NCBI GenBank assembly: GCA_951813285.1 | Contig: OX638355.1 | Span: 132,001-196,000 of the forward strand | Origin: Terriglobia bacterium | Lineage (GTDB): Bacteria; Acidobacteriota; Terriglobia; Versatilivoradales; Versatilivoraceae | Direction of reading: 5' to 3' | DNA length: 64,000 nt | In this document: positions 18,671-28,723 of the stretch, piece after piece | How the letters are laid out: every line of letters starts with the position of its first letter | Position numbering within the stretch: position 1 is the stretch's first letter | Notes under the pieces: generated by a model | Seen by the model: only the letters and a program-made list of their open reading frames with translations | Told to the model about the DNA's origin: nothing | Databases searched by the model: none | Program-made: the position numbers and the translations under genes

Positions 18671-18892
18671 ATGAATACCGAAACTGTCACCCTCATTGGC
18701 ATCGGAGTTGCCTTGCTCAGCGCTTTGGTGCTCCTGTTTCGCTGGCTGCGCCAAGACATCCAGGCCTTGCGTCAGGACATGAGGGACATGGAAGCTCGGC
18801 TCAATTCTCGAATCGACGCCTTGAGCTCGCGGATCGACGCCGTCAACTCCCGGATCGACTCACTCTTCTCTCGAACTGGAAGCGCCGCTTAA
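18671..18892 (+). CDS. Small membrane-anchored coiled-coil protein
   Basis: A 73-residue predicted protein. Residues 5-24 form one hydrophobic transmembrane segment, followed by heptad-rich sequence in which 'RIDALSS', 'RIDAVNS' and 'RIDSLFS' repeat every seven residues. Similar short proteins with an N-terminal anchor and coiled-coil tail are common in bacterial genomes and have no known function. The ribosome-binding site is weak. The gene stands alone between the broken synthetase and the tRNA gene. Confidence 0.5.
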   Translation: MNTETVTLIGIGVALLSALVLLFRWLRQDIQALRQDMRDMEARLNSRIDALSSRIDAVNSRIDSLFSRTGSAA

Positions 18893-19081
18893 CACTCCCT
18901 GACAAAGTCCTGAACAGACGACATCTCCGGCGCCCCGAAATTCACCCCGATAAAGACGATTGTGGACTGCCGTGGACGACGAAATAGGTCGTTGGAATTT
19001 GTATGACTGTTGCGGCAGCGCCTGAAGTCAGCCATTGGCCCAAGCCAATGGAAACCTGGACTCCGCCCGTTTGGCGGGGAT

Positions 19082-19158
<77 letters not shown>

Positions 19159-19463
19159 TTGTCTTGAAGAATATAGTGCCTTTCCCGGTGCACGACAAGT
19201 CCATGGCGCACTGTGGAAAGGTGTCCCCCTCGAGCCCAGGCGATCCAACCGAGTCGCCAATGACACCCCCACACCTCACGAAGAAAATCACTCCCCTTTG
19301 AGAGGGAGTCGGCCAGACCAGCGCCGAGCCCGCAGTCGAGCCGGTGGAAGGCACTTTCCCCGGCCTCGTGAGTTACAGGGATTGTTCACATCGATGGCCA
19401 GGACATACGGGATAGCAAGGTGTAACCCATGTTCGGCTTGCACGGGAGCGCCGGCGGCACCGA
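19159..19463. other. Non-coding region between tRNA-Arg and the GH97 gene
   Basis: About 305 bp without a gene. 19286-19345 is a copy of the dispersed repeat also seen at 8971-9045 and, reversed, near 21664-21750 (shared words 'gagggagtcgg' and 'cccgcagtcgagccgg'). Nothing else is recognisable. Confidence 0.5.
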
Positions 19464-21488
19464 TCAACGCTTCTCCGGATAGATCCGCATCACGTGGCCC
19501 CCGCCAGGGGCCAGCCGGGCCGTCACCACGTCGGTGGAGCGGACTCTGAGCTGTTTCCGGCGGACTCCGGTCGGATCCCCCTCGACATCCGCATAGACCT
19601 CGGCCAGGTAGGAGCCCGACCCCAGGAATCGCAGGGGAATGCTCAGCTCACGCGCCTCCCAGTTGGTCATGCTGCCCACGTACCACTCCGTCCCGCTCCT
19701 GCGGGCCACCGTGATGAATTCTCCCACGCCGCCATCCAGGACCCGGGTCGCGTCCCAAGTGGTGGGGACCCTGCCAAGGAACTCGATTCCCGGCTGCCCC
19801 CGATAGGCGGCGGGATAGTCCACCAGCATCTGCAGCGGACTCTCGTAGACCACGTACATGGCCAGTTGATGACCACGGGTCCCCTGGGCAAGGGGTTCCC
19901 GCGCCCGGGGCTGGAAGTCTTTCCGAAGTACGGTTCGGAAAGCTCCGGGCGTGTAGTCCATGGGTCCGGCCAGCATGCGGGTGAAGGGCAGGGTCAAGTC
20001 GTGGGTGGGGCTGCAGCGGGTGCCCAGCCGATTCCACTCCAGGCCCAGAACGGCTTCGCGGGTAATGATATTGGGCCAGGTGCGGCGCAGGCCGTCGGGC
20101 TTGTAGGCTCCGTGGAAGTTGACCAGCAGGCGGTGGCTTGCAGCGCGGCGAGCCACCTGGTGGTAAAAACCGACCATCTCCTGGTCGTCGCGGTCCATGA
20201 AATCGATCTTGACGCCGGAAACCCCCCAGTCCTCATAGAGTCTGAAGGCCTCTTCCATCTGCGCCCGGGCCCTCTTCCAGTGCAGCCACAGCAGGATGCC
20301 CACTCCCCGCTCCCGCGCATACCCGATCAGGTGAGGGAGATCGATCTCGGGCCGGCTTCGGGTGATGTCCCCCTCCTCCTCGGTTCCCTGGTGCCAGCCG
20401 GCATCGATCTGGAGATACTCCAGGCCGTGGTCGGCGGCGAAGTCCAGATAGTGCTTCATGGTCGCCGTGTTCATTCCCGGCTCGAATTCGACCCCTTTGG
20501 CGCTGGTGCCGTTCCACCAGTGCCAGGCGGCCTTGCCGGCTCGGATCCAGGAGGTATCGGCAATCCGGGTCGGCTCGTTGAGATGCAGCAGCAGCACGTT
20601 GTTCTCGATCAGTTTGCCCGGGGTCCTGCCCAAGAGGAAAACGCGCCAGGGCGACTGCAGGGGCGCCGCCGTCCGGACCTTCACCCCCGGACGGCTCGGA
20701 TGGGGCGAGAGGCGGCTTTCCAGCGTTTCCGGAATGCCCGGAACGGGGGTCAGGTACATGCCGGCGTAGTCGGTGAGGTTGGCCTCGGTGACGGCCAGCC
20801 AGGATCCCCCGAGGGTCTGCAGCAGCAGCGGCAGGCCGACGATGGCGCCGGGCTGCAGATACCACAGCGGCTGGGGATTGAACTCCGACTCGTAGTTGGT
20901 GGCGAAGTCCCGAAGTTGCAGCACCCAGGCGCGGCAACCCTCCGGAAAAAAGAAGGTGGAGTTCTCCTCGACCAGGTCTACGCTCGTCAGGTCGGGCTGG
21001 GGAGGAACGCGGTAGCGAAAGGCGGCCCCCTCGTCGTAGGCGCGGAAAATCAGGTCCAGCCGGCGCCCGGCAGGCCCGCTTTCGCGAAGGCGAAGGACCC
21101 CCTGGCGGTACGCGTCCCGCAGTTCCGCCCGGGTTCCGTAGGGAAGCCGGTAGCGCTCATCCCCTGTAGAGGCGTCCCAGCCCAGCAGGACGAAATCCCC
21201 CCCAAGGGGCGGCCCGCCCTTGAGATGCAGCCCCAGCCAGGAGTCCCGCACCACAGTCTCCCCACTCAGACCGATGCGATAGTAGGGGCGCACACCCTTG
21301 GGGTAGGGAGTCCGCAATTCCTTCAGACCGACCGCGACGGTGACCTTGCCGTTGGGAGAGCGAAGCTGGAAGTCACGCGCCAGGACTGCCGAATTGGAGA
21401 CGGCTTGCAGCGTGCAGAGAATCAAGGCTGCCAGCGTGCTCTTCAGCGGGTCGATCCGCCTAGGGGTCCTGGTCTTGTTGTCATGCAT
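19464..21488 (-). CDS. Glycoside hydrolase family 97 protein (alpha-glucosidase/alpha-galactosidase type)
   Basis: A 674-residue exported protein with a hydrophobic signal segment at about residues 16-37. The N-terminal beta-sandwich ('QLRSPNGKVTVAV...') leads to a TIM barrel with 'YLQIDAGWHQ', 'GVKIDFMDRDDQEMV' at about 425-433, 'TREAVLGLEW' near 474 and 'LPFTRMLAGPMDYTPGAF', all GH97 hallmarks. GH97 includes inverting alpha-glucosidases (SusB) and retaining alpha-galactosidases. The Asp in 'KIDFMD' suggests the retaining type, but this is an inference from the motif. The family usually acts in the periplasm on oligosaccharides. No SusC/SusD genes are adjacent. It is divergent from the DUF1549/DUF1553 gene across a repeat-filled gap. 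Confidence 0.87.
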   Translation of the reverse strand: MHDNKTRTPRRIDPLKSTLAALILCTLQAVSNSAVLARDFQLRSPNGKVTVAVGLKELRTPYPKGVRPYYRIGLSGETVVRDSWLGLHLKGGPPLGGDFVLLGWDASTGDERYRLPYGTRAELRDAYRQGVLRLRESGPAGRRLDLIFRAYDEGAAFRYRVPPQPDLTSVDLVEENSTFFFPEGCRAWVLQLRDFATNYESEFNPQPLWYLQPGAIVGLPLLLQTLGGSWLAVTEANLTDYAGMYLTPVPGIPETLESRLSPHPSRPGVKVRTAAPLQSPWRVFLLGRTPGKLIENNVLLLHLNEPTRIADTSWIRAGKAAWHWWNGTSAKGVEFEPGMNTATMKHYLDFAADHGLEYLQIDAGWHQGTEEEGDITRSRPEIDLPHLIGYARERGVGILLWLHWKRARAQMEEAFRLYEDWGVSGVKIDFMDRDDQEMVGFYHQVARRAASHRLLVNFHGAYKPDGLRRTWPNIITREAVLGLEWNRLGTRCSPTHDLTLPFTRMLAGPMDYTPGAFRTVLRKDFQPRAREPLAQGTRGHQLAMYVVYESPLQMLVDYPAAYRGQPGIEFLGRVPTTWDATRVLDGGVGEFITVARRSGTEWYVGSMTNWEARELSIPLRFLGSGSYLAEVYADVEGDPTGVRRKQLRVRSTDVVTARLAPGGGHVMRIYPEKR

Positions 21489-22141
21489 TTGGAGCTTCCG
21501 CCTTCGCCGTCCGCTATCCTAGTACAAGTTTGGGACTGCGTTCACAATGTTGAGCCTATTGCAAAATTCTTCGGTAAGCGGAATTGATTACCGGGAAGGG
21601 TTGTGATCCCCGGGAGGTGGCGTCTGCCCCCCTCTGGATCGACGGCGGGCGGAGCACTCTCGGGACGCCGCGTTGGCCCCCCTCCGGATCAGCCTTCGCC
21701 ATTCGGCTCGGCTTCTCCGACTCCCCCTCAAGGGGGGAGTGATACTGAGCGCTGAACCAGGCTCCTTGCCTGATTCCGGGGCATTATGTAAATGATGTTC
21801 CCGGTTTAGGGTGTGGAGGATGCCCCCCCGGGAGTGCGGGCGTCCCGCCCGCACCATGTCGGGCACAGCCTTGGCCATCTCCGCCACTCGGATCGACCCG
21901 GAACTGCGCCCTGGGTCTGCTTCGGTTTGACCGTTGAGGTTGCCGCCGACAGGCCGGCACCCTTCAGCACCGGACGAAGGCTCAGCGCCAGCCAAAGGAA
22001 TGGGGCATAAGGATGCAGGCGGGACGCCCGCGCTCCCGGGGGGCTTTTGGGCGACCCGTGCAGATCCGAATTTTGCAAAAGGCTCACTTGTAAGGGTGTT
22101 CTCCGATATACTTTCCAAGGCTGCATTTGTTGGAGTTGTCC
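21489..22141. repeat. Repeat-filled divergent intergenic region, MITE-like element
   Basis: No gene is present. 21552-21569 ('gagcctattgcaaaattc') and 22068-22085 are an 18-bp inverted pair with one mismatch, enclosing ~534 bp. Inside lie an inverted copy of the 8971/19286 repeat (about 21664-21750) and two facing REP-like GC palindromes (21836-21852 with GGAG before it; 22015-22031 with CTCC after it). The insertion lies between two divergent genes, so their promoters must sit near its edges. GGAG at 22132-22135 is the ribosome-binding site of the next gene. Confidence 0.65.
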
Positions 22142-24865
22142 ATGGCTGTATCCCGCATTCCCCGCCGATTGACCGGCTTGCTCTTGCAGGCCATCCTGGC
22201 TCCCTGCCTCGCCCTGGGTGCACCCACCGATCCCCTGTTTGAAAAGGACGTCAAACCCCTGTTGCTGGCTCGATGTCAAGCCTGTCACTCCGAGGGAGAA
22301 CAGACCAGCGGTTTTTCGGTGTCGAGCCTGCATTCGGTGATCTCAGGCGGCAACAAGCACGGCAAGGCGGTGCTGGAGGGCAATGCGGAGGGAAGTCCGC
22401 TCGTCCGTCTCCTCAAGGGACAGATCAATCCCCGGATGCCTCTGGGCGGAGTCTTGACCGAGAGCGAGCTCGCACGGGTTGAGAACTGGATTCGCGGACT
22501 CCAACCTGCGGAAGGAGCTCAAGCCGAGGCTTGGACTTGGCCTTTCCGCCAACCGGTCAAAACCGTTCCTCCCGAGGTCGAGAACTCCGGCCGGGTGCGC
22601 AATCCCATCGACCGATTCATCCTGCACAGGCTGGAGAAGAAAAACGGGCTGTCCCCCGCCCCCCCTGCCTCCAGGCGGACGCTGGCGCGCCGGGTCTATC
22701 TGGACCTGGTCGGGATGCCGCCCACGCCCGGGGAAATGCAACGCTTTCTCAACGATCCTTCGCCGAACTCCTACGAAAGACTGGTGGACACCCTGTTGGC
22801 CGACGCCAGATATGGCGAGCGTTGGGGACGCCACTGGCTGGACCTGGTCCGCTATGGAGAGTCGGACGGCATGGAAGGAGATATTCTCATCGGGAATGCC
22901 TGGCGTTATCGGGACTGGGTGATCGAGGCCTTCAATTCCGATCTGCCCTACGATCGGTTTGTCAGGCTCCAGCTGGCGGGCGGCGACGAGCATAGCCGCA
23001 AGGCCTGGTACAATCCGGAAATTCAGGGACACATTCCCGCGGGTTTCCTGCGGCTGGCGCCCTGGGATCTCGGCAACCTGGCCTCCGAACAGCTAAGACA
23101 GGACTTCCTGGATGAAGTGACCACGGCGACGGGGTCCATCTTCCTGGGGTTGACCCTCGGATGCGCCCGCTGCCACGACCACAAGTACGATCCCATTCCC
23201 GCCAGAGACTACTATCGCTTCCAGGCTTTCTTCAACGCCATCCGGGTCCCCCTGCCCCCCAACACCTCCGGTATTCCGCCTGAAGAATTCATCGTCCCTT
23301 ACGAGGACCCCCGTTTCAGGACCCTGGCCGAATCCAAGATCGAACAGTACCGGAAGCGCCTCGAAAACGGGCCGGAAAAGCAGGAGTTGGACGCGTTCGA
23401 ACAGACGCTTCTCGACAAGCTGATCTCAAAGAAGATCTCGGAGGCAACCTCGGACAAGCTCACCGCCAAGGACCTCGAACTCGAGTTTGCGCACGAGGAT
23501 CAGAGGGTCTTTTCCGCCAAGGAAAAAACAGAATATGACCGCTTGAAGGAGATCGCCGGGCGTACCCTGGAGCAGATCGACCACCAGGCCCTGGCCCGCT
23601 ATGAAAGATGGCTGCTGGAGAAGCTCACCGCGGCCTATGCCGACCGGGTCGTCGATCCGCCGGGGCGCTTCCGGGCGCTGACGCTGGCGGATGTCCGCGC
23701 CGAAGCCCGTCGCGTGAATCAACCCTCGAAGTACTTTACCCGCGAGGAGAAGCAGCGGCACCTTGAACTTTCGGACACCATGGAGGTTCTGCGGCGCCGG
23801 CTGTTGCGCTGGAGGCCGCTGGCCCTGACGGTGACCAACGTGATCGGTCCTCCCCTGGGACCGGGAATCCCGGCAACCCGCGTGCTGAAGGGTGGGGATT
23901 ACCGGCAACCCGGAGAGGCGGTCGATCCTGGATTCCCCAGCGCCATCACCGGGAGCGATGGCGCGGCCGTACTGGAAAAGGACCGCTACCGCCAGTATCC
24001 AACCCGAGGCCGGCGCATGACGCTGGCCAAGTGGATCGCCAGCCGAGAGAATCCGCTAACCGCCCGGGTGATGGTCAATCGCATCTGGCAGCAGCACTTC
24101 GGACGCGGCATTGTGGGAACTCCCAGCGACTTCGGCAAGAACGGCGACCGCCCCACCCACCCCGAACTGCTGGACTGGCTGGCGGTCCGGTTCGTGGAAA
24201 GAGACTGGAGCGTGAAAGCCATACATCGGCTCATGGTGACCAGCAGCACCTACCGCCAGTCGGCGGACAATCCCGGGGTTGGGGGTGCCTCCTCGGACCC
24301 GGAGAACCGCCTGTTGTGGCGCTTCAACCGCCGCCGGCTCGAGGCGGAGGCCATCCGAGACAGCATTCTGGCTGCCAGCGACCGGTTGAATCTGGAGCAA
24401 AGAGGACCCAGCGTCTTTCCGCCTTTGCCGGATGACATGAAGGATCTGAGCCGTCCCGCCCGGGCCGGGGGCTCGATGTGGGAGCCCAACGAAAGTGAGC
24501 GCGACGCCCGGAGACGGTCGGTCTACATCTTTCAGCGACGGTCGCTCCCACTGCCCATGATGGCCTCGTTCGATGCACCGGTCTTCAACGAATCCTGTGA
24601 GCGCCGCAGCGTCACCACCACTCCCCTGCAAGCCCTTTCGATGATGAACGGCCGGCTGTTGAACCAGGAAGCGACCCACCTGGCGATCCGCGTGGAACGA
24701 GAAGCCGGCGGCCGAAGGAAGGACCAGGTAGTCCGACTATTCGAGATCGTGTTCAACCGCCCGCCCGACCAGGCCGAGCAGCAGCAATTCGTGGAGTACC
24801 AGGGGTCTCTGGAAGCCCTTTGCCGCGTCATCCTCAATTCCAACGAGTTATTATTCATAGACTAA
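22142..24865 (+). CDS. PSCyt1/DUF1549/DUF1553 cytochrome c-like protein
   Basis: A 907-residue secreted protein with a signal peptide (residues ~10-26). The N-terminal planctomycete-type cytochrome C domain has C45-x-x-C48-H49. DUF1549 contains a second CxxCH at 341-345 ('[11 protein letters not shown]'), and DUF1553 begins around the '[31 protein letters not shown]' region. The two CxxCH motifs imply covalently bound heme and a periplasmic redox role, but no enzymatic reaction is established for the family. I chose the ATG at 22142, preceded by GGAG; a TTG at 22127 is possible. It pairs with a DUF1501 gene 58 bp downstream, the standard arrangement in Planctomycetes and Acidobacteria. Confidence 0.88.
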   Translation: MAVSRIPRRLTGLLLQAILAPCLALGAPTDPLFEKDVKPLLLARCQACHSEGEQTSGFSVSSLHSVISGGNKHGKAVLEGNAEGSPLVRLLKGQINPRMPLGGVLTESELARVENWIRGLQPAEGAQAEAWTWPFRQPVKTVPPEVENSGRVRNPIDRFILHRLEKKNGLSPAPPASRRTLARRVYLDLVGMPPTPGEMQRFLNDPSPNSYERLVDTLLADARYGERWGRHWLDLVRYGESDGMEGDILIGNAWRYRDWVIEAFNSDLPYDRFVRLQLAGGDEHSRKAWYNPEIQGHIPAGFLRLAPWDLGNLASEQLRQDFLDEVTTATGSIFLGLTLGCARCHDHKYDPIPARDYYRFQAFFNAIRVPLPPNTSGIPPEEFIVPYEDPRFRTLAESKIEQYRKRLENGPEKQELDAFEQTLLDKLISKKISEATSDKLTAKDLELEFAHEDQRVFSAKEKTEYDRLKEIAGRTLEQIDHQALARYERWLLEKLTAAYADRVVDPPGRFRALTLADVRAEARRVNQPSKYFTREEKQRHLELSDTMEVLRRRLLRWRPLALTVTNVIGPPLGPGIPATRVLKGGDYRQPGEAVDPGFPSAITGSDGAAVLEKDRYRQYPTRGRRMTLAKWIASRENPLTARVMVNRIWQQHFGRGIVGTPSDFGKNGDRPTHPELLDWLAVRFVERDWSVKAIHRLMVTSSTYRQSADNPGVGGASSDPENRLLWRFNRRRLEAEAIRDSILAASDRLNLEQRGPSVFPPLPDDMKDLSRPARAGGSMWEPNESERDARRRSVYIFQRRSLPLPMMASFDAPVFNESCERRSVTTTPLQALSMMNGRLLNQEATHLAIRVEREAGGRRKDQVVRLFEIVFNRPPDQAEQQQFVEYQGSLEALCRVILNSNELLFID

Positions 24866-24923
24866 GTGAGTTAGAATAGTGTCACGGAACCCGATCCGAC
24901 GCAGCCCTCAAAGGGATTCCACC

Positions 24924-26351
24924 ATGAACCCTCGACCTTCCCGACGGGAGTTTCTGCAGAAATCGTATCTGGGCCTCGGCAGCCTGGCCCTCATGGACCT
25001 GCTGGCGACCAATCTGGGCGCCTCGGCCGGTTCGGCCGACAATCCGCTGCTACCCAAGCCGGCCCACTTGCCGGCCAAGGCCAAACACTGCATCTTTCTC
25101 TTCCTGGAAGGTGGAGTGAGCCAGATGGACACCTTCGAGTACCGGCCGGCCCTCGACAAGTATGCAGGGCGGCAGATGCCCTCCGTCCGCGGGACCGACC
25201 TGGACGTGGCCAGCCTCGGAACCGCCCACAACCGCATTATTCCTTCGCCGTTCAGCTTCGCTCGGCACGGCCAGTCAGGCCGGTGGATGTCGGAACTGCT
25301 GCCCCACCTGTCGACCTGTGTCGACGATATGGCCTTTCTCCACGGTGTCACGGTCGACAGCAGCAATCACGCTCCGGCTGTCTATCATTCCCTGACGGGA
25401 CAGATCCTTCCCGGCGGAGCGGCCATCGGTGCCTGGATGACCTATGGTCTGGGGAGCGAGAACCGGAATCTGCCGGGCTTTATCGTGCTGGGACAGGGGG
25501 CTCCCGCGGTGGGCGGCGCTTCCCAGTGGAGCCACGGTTTCCTGCCTGCCGTCCACCAGGGAACGCTCTTCCGGCCGGGCTCCAATCCCATCGCCGATCT
25601 GCACCCGCCGGCCGGGACTTCTCCGGGCAGCCGGCGCAACGAGCTAGACCTGCTGAAATGGCTGAACCGGAGGCACGCCCGCCAGCGTACCCAAACCGGA
25701 GAGCTCGAAGCCCGAATCGCCGCCTACGAGATGGCCTTCCAGATGCAGAGCTCGGCGCCGGAGTTGATCGATCTCTCCGGAGAATCGGAAGCCACCAGGA
25801 AGCTCTACGGGCTCGACGACCCGGTTGCAGAGACCTTCGGCCGCCAGTGCCTGATGGCCCGCCGCATGGTGGAGCGGGGGGTTCGCTTCGTCAAGCTCCT
25901 GCACGGCAAGGGCAAACCCTGGGATCAGCACGGGGACCTGGCCGGTCGCCTGCCGGTCTTGTGCCATGAAGTCGATCGGCCCATTGCCGGCCTGCTGAAG
26001 GACCTGAAATCCCGGGGAATGCTGGAAGAGACCCTGGTGGTGTGGGCGTCGGAGATGGGAAGGACGCCTTTCGATTCCAACGTGGTTTCGGACAAACCCG
26101 GCCGGGACCACAATCGCTTCGGGCTGGTCATGTGGATGGCGGGTGGAGACGTGCGCCCCGGAGCCACCTTCGGAGAAACCGACGAATTCGCGCTGCGCAG
26201 CGCCGGAGAGTCTCTCCCGGTGCGCGACGTGCACGCCACCCTGCTTCGCCTGATGGGCCTGGACCAGCACCAGTTGACCTTCCTCCATGCCGGGCGCTTC
26301 AAACGGCTCACCGACATTGGCGGGCGGGTCATCGACGAAATCCTGCTGTAG
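24924..26351 (+). CDS. DUF1501 family Tat-exported protein
   Basis: A 475-residue DUF1501 protein, a sulfatase/alkaline-phosphatase-fold relative of unknown reaction. The N-terminus has a twin-arginine signal (S-R-R-E-F-L then a hydrophobic stretch). Internal hallmarks are 'CIFLFLEGGVSQMDTFE', 'NHAPAVYHSLTG', 'VWASEMGRTPFD' and 'GRDHN', which would position metal ligands. The ATG at 24924 has AAGGGA upstream; an in-frame GTG at 24879 is less likely because the Tat motif would lie far inside. It forms an operon with the DUF1549/DUF1553 gene, and the two products are expected to act together outside the cytoplasm. Confidence 0.88.
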   Translation: MNPRPSRREFLQKSYLGLGSLALMDLLATNLGASAGSADNPLLPKPAHLPAKAKHCIFLFLEGGVSQMDTFEYRPALDKYAGRQMPSVRGTDLDVASLGTAHNRIIPSPFSFARHGQSGRWMSELLPHLSTCVDDMAFLHGVTVDSSNHAPAVYHSLTGQILPGGAAIGAWMTYGLGSENRNLPGFIVLGQGAPAVGGASQWSHGFLPAVHQGTLFRPGSNPIADLHPPAGTSPGSRRNELDLLKWLNRRHARQRTQTGELEARIAAYEMAFQMQSSAPELIDLSGESEATRKLYGLDDPVAETFGRQCLMARRMVERGVRFVKLLHGKGKPWDQHGDLAGRLPVLCHEVDRPIAGLLKDLKSRGMLEETLVVWASEMGRTPFDSNVVSDKPGRDHNRFGLVMWMAGGDVRPGATFGETDEFALRSAGESLPVRDVHATLLRLMGLDQHQLTFLHAGRFKRLTDIGGRVIDEILL

Positions 26352-26458
26352 ACCGGTGGACTGGCTGGATCCTGTAGATTCTTGGACCGGGCTGTGTCAT
26401 GTCCAATCTTCACCTCCCGGTTTCGTGCGTCAGTGTCGGCGGAATGGCGAAAAAGCCT

Positions 26459-26816
26459 CTACCGCGTCAGCACGAAAGAAAAGAGCTTGGCCCTCTGCAG
26501 GACAAACCTCAGACGAACCGATCGCCCGGCCAGGTCTTCCAGCCGGTTCAAACCGTCAAAATGAACCTCGCCGTCGGTCACGCTGCCCTCGACGGGCCGG
26601 CTGGTGGCCAAAACCTTCCCTTGGTCACCGATGAGGGCCACGCTCACCCAACCGGATTCCGAGTCCGCCGTCAGGCGCAAGCCACCTCGCCAGGTCACCG
26701 CTTTGGTCACTAATGTTGCCTGCCTTCCGGGATCTTACCGGGTCGGCAGTTGAACAGCCGCCGAGCAGGAGGCAGCCGGCTGTCATAAGCATCAGGCCTG
26801 CAAGCAGTGGGTGCAT
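26459..26816 (-). pseudogene. Remnant of a lipoprotein gene with signal peptide and C-terminal domain in different frames
   Basis: An ATG at 26816 (-) begins a clear lipoprotein signal ('LMLMTAGCLLLGGC', lipobox LLGGC) that runs to about 26715. Beginning at about 26710, in another frame, is an 83-residue segment ('GGLRLTADSESGWVSVALIGDQG...LAGRSVRLRFVLQRAKLFSFVL'). That segment resembles the C-terminal beta-sandwich often found at the end of secreted glycosidase-like proteins. The whole middle of the gene is absent. The simplest reading is an internal deletion that fused the two ends out of frame. It lies between the DUF1501 gene and the PhyH gene. Confidence 0.5.
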
Positions 26817-26841
26817 TGAGCCGTCAGGAAGCCCCGGTTGG

Positions 26842-27798
26842 TCAGCCGCGGGTGGGGCCGAACGCCGACCAGCCCAGCAGGTAGCGGGCGTGGGGTGGGT
26901 AACGATCCACCACATCGTCAGGAATGCTGCGAGTGTAGTCGGTGAAGGGCTTGATCCAGGCGCAAATGAAGTTCCCCAGCACGGCTCTCCGGGGGGCGTC
27001 CGTCAGGTTGGTTCCGGCTCGGTGCCAGGTCTGTGAAAACCACACCGCCAGGCTGCCGGCAGGGGCCGTCAGGGCCACTTCGCCCTCGACCGAATCGTAG
27101 GTCCAGGGTGGCTTCCTGCCGCTGAGGTGGGTGCCGGCCACCACTCGGGTGGCGCCGTTTTCCACGGTGAAGTCGTCCAGCATCCAGCCGATGGCGATAG
27201 CCATGGGGATGGTGGGAAGGGGCTCGGGGACCATGGTGAACGGCGAATCGACATGCCAGTAGGAGGGCTCCGACTGAGGGCCGATCCGGGTGGCCGCCAT
27301 ATCGGACAGCACGCAATCCTTCCCAAGCAATTCACCCATGAGCTGCCGAAGAATGGGATGGTCGAACAGGCGGTCGCAACCGATCAGCTTGGCGGGAAGG
27401 TTGAAACAGCGCTGCAGGCGTCCTTCGTCCAGGAGCAGGGGGATGTGGAGAAAATTGTGGTTCACCTGCTCTGCCGGCACCGGCCAGGGAGTATCGTGAT
27501 TACGGGCCCGGGTATGGCGGATCCTCTTCATGACCCGTCTCAGCTCGACCGGGTCCACCTTGTAGGTTCTGGCCAGATAAGCCTCTATTTCAGCGTCGTC
27601 GGGGGATTCGGGTCCGTCGCCCGGATCGAAGTGAAATTCGCGCTCCCTGGCCATCAGGCGGTCGCAATCGGTGACGATCTGCTGCAGTTCCTTTCCTCGA
27701 AAGACCCTGTCGAATATCACGTACCCCTGCTGCTTCAGGAATTCACAGGCCTCCTGACTGTCTTCGGGATCAAAGACTTTGCCAGCATCCATTGTCAT
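26842..27798 (-). CDS. Phytanoyl-CoA dioxygenase (PhyH) family protein
   Basis: A 318-residue Fe(II)/2-oxoglutarate-dependent oxygenase. The iron-binding H-x-D is in 'YWHVDSPF' near residue 181, the distal His in 'FSQTWHRAGTN' near 258, and an Arg follows in 'DAPRRAVLG' as candidate 2-oxoglutarate ligand. The length matches bacterial PhyH proteins, which hydroxylate diverse small molecules. The opening 'ACEFLKQQGYVIFDRVF' is the usual N-terminus of the family. The gene is divergent from vapB with about 160 bp between. The substrate is unknown. Confidence 0.87.
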   Translation of the reverse strand: MTMDAGKVFDPEDSQEACEFLKQQGYVIFDRVFRGKELQQIVTDCDRLMAREREFHFDPGDGPESPDDAEIEAYLARTYKVDPVELRRVMKRIRHTRARNHDTPWPVPAEQVNHNFLHIPLLLDEGRLQRCFNLPAKLIGCDRLFDHPILRQLMGELLGKDCVLSDMAATRIGPQSEPSYWHVDSPFTMVPEPLPTIPMAIAIGWMLDDFTVENGATRVVAGTHLSGRKPPWTYDSVEGEVALTAPAGSLAVWFSQTWHRAGTNLTDAPRRAVLGNFICAWIKPFTDYTRSIPDDVVDRYPPHARYLLGWSAFGPTRG

Positions 27799-27934
27799 GC
27801 CTCCCTTCGAACTTCCCGGGCCATATTGGCAGAGCTATCATACTCCTTCCAACGGAACCGGAAATGGCAAATCGTGTGCTTGCCGGCCCGAATTCGAATA
27901 AATGCGCGAACCTCTCAGGGTCGACAATACCCCT

Positions 27935-27952
27935 GGTAAGATGTTACCTTAC
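27935..27952. promoter_or_regulatory. Palindrome upstream of vapB, candidate autoregulatory operator
   Basis: GGTAA-GATG-TTACC (27935-27948) and the overlapping GTAAG/CTTAC pair (27936-27952) end six bases before the vapB ATG. AbrB-type antitoxins usually bind palindromes overlapping their own promoter, which makes this the likely VapBC site. This is an inference from position and symmetry. Confidence 0.35.
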
Positions 27953-27957
27953 TTGAC

Positions 27958-28200
27958 ATGAAAACCGTAATCTCTACGAAGGGCCAGATCGTCATACCGG
28001 TCGAACTGCGCAAGCACGACAACATCCAACCCGGCCAGGCGTTTGATATCGAACGGGTGGATAAGGGTGAATATCGTCTTGTGCTCGCCGAACCCCCGAA
28101 GAACCAGGGACTGGTGGATACACTCCTCGCTTGTCCCGTGAAGGGCTGGTTCGTGTCTATCGAATCGGAGTCCACCGATTCACTCGATCTCTCACCATGA
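27958..28200 (+). CDS. vapB: AbrB/MazE-type antitoxin (VapB)
   Basis: An 80-residue swapped-hairpin DNA-binding protein beginning 'MKTVISTKGQIVIPVELRK', the canonical SpoVT-AbrB start. Residues 1-45 form the DNA-binding domain and the C-terminal ~30 residues would wrap the toxin. Its stop overlaps the vapC ATG (ATGA). It should neutralise the neighbouring PIN toxin and repress the operon through the palindrome just upstream. Confidence 0.88.
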   Translation: MKTVISTKGQIVIPVELRKHDNIQPGQAFDIERVDKGEYRLVLAEPPKNQGLVDTLLACPVKGWFVSIESESTDSLDLSP

Positions 28201-28604
28201 CTTTATTGGTCGATGCCAACGTGCTGTGCGAGGCTACCAAGCCCAGTCCGGATCCGAAAGTGATCACCTGGCTGAGACAAAACGAGCGGTACTTGGTCAT
28301 CGATCCGGTGATTCTGGGGGAGATTCGTCTAGGTATTTTTCTGCTTCCGTCCGGACGGCGCCGGCGGCGTCTCTTGAGTTGGTTCGACGAGGTCGTCTGC
28401 CGCATTCACTGTGTTCCCTGGGATGCCGAAACGGGATTGCGCTGGTCGGAACTCCTGGCGCGTCTTCGCACCACCGGCCGGTCAATGCCGATCAAGGACA
28501 GCCTGATTGCAGCGACCGCGCTGACCCATGGTTTTCAGCTTGCAACCCGAAATCGGCGACACTTCGAGGCCTGTGGGCTGGAACTTGTCGACCCGTTTAC
28601 TTGA
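28197..28604 (+). CDS. vapC: PIN-domain ribonuclease toxin (VapC)
   Basis: A 135-residue PIN-domain protein. Metal-binding acidic residues are visible in 'LLVDANVLCEATK' (Asp near residue 6), 'ILGEIRLG' (Glu), 'PIKDSLIAATAL' (Asp) and the C-terminal 'LATRNRRHFE' segment, in the usual VapC order. The ATG at 28197 overlaps the vapB stop, giving standard translational coupling. The reading frame is open 66 bases further upstream, but the ATG at the overlap is the expected start. It should cleave RNA when free of VapB. Confidence 0.9.
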   Translation: MTLLVDANVLCEATKPSPDPKVITWLRQNERYLVIDPVILGEIRLGIFLLPSGRRRRRLLSWFDEVVCRIHCVPWDAETGLRWSELLARLRTTGRSMPIKDSLIAATALTHGFQLATRNRRHFEACGLELVDPFT

Positions 28605-28723
28605 TGGCGCTTCACTCACTTCGAACCTGATTCCCACTATCGGCGACAGCTGAACTAAAGTGCCGTTAGATTCTGTGCCGAACCACTGAAGTGAAGGCGG
28701 CCGGCCATTCAGGAGCATAGACG

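Noticed and set aside
19494-21587. A 697-codon open frame on the plus strand
   Set aside because: It is the antisense frame of the GH97 gene and shows no protein motif.
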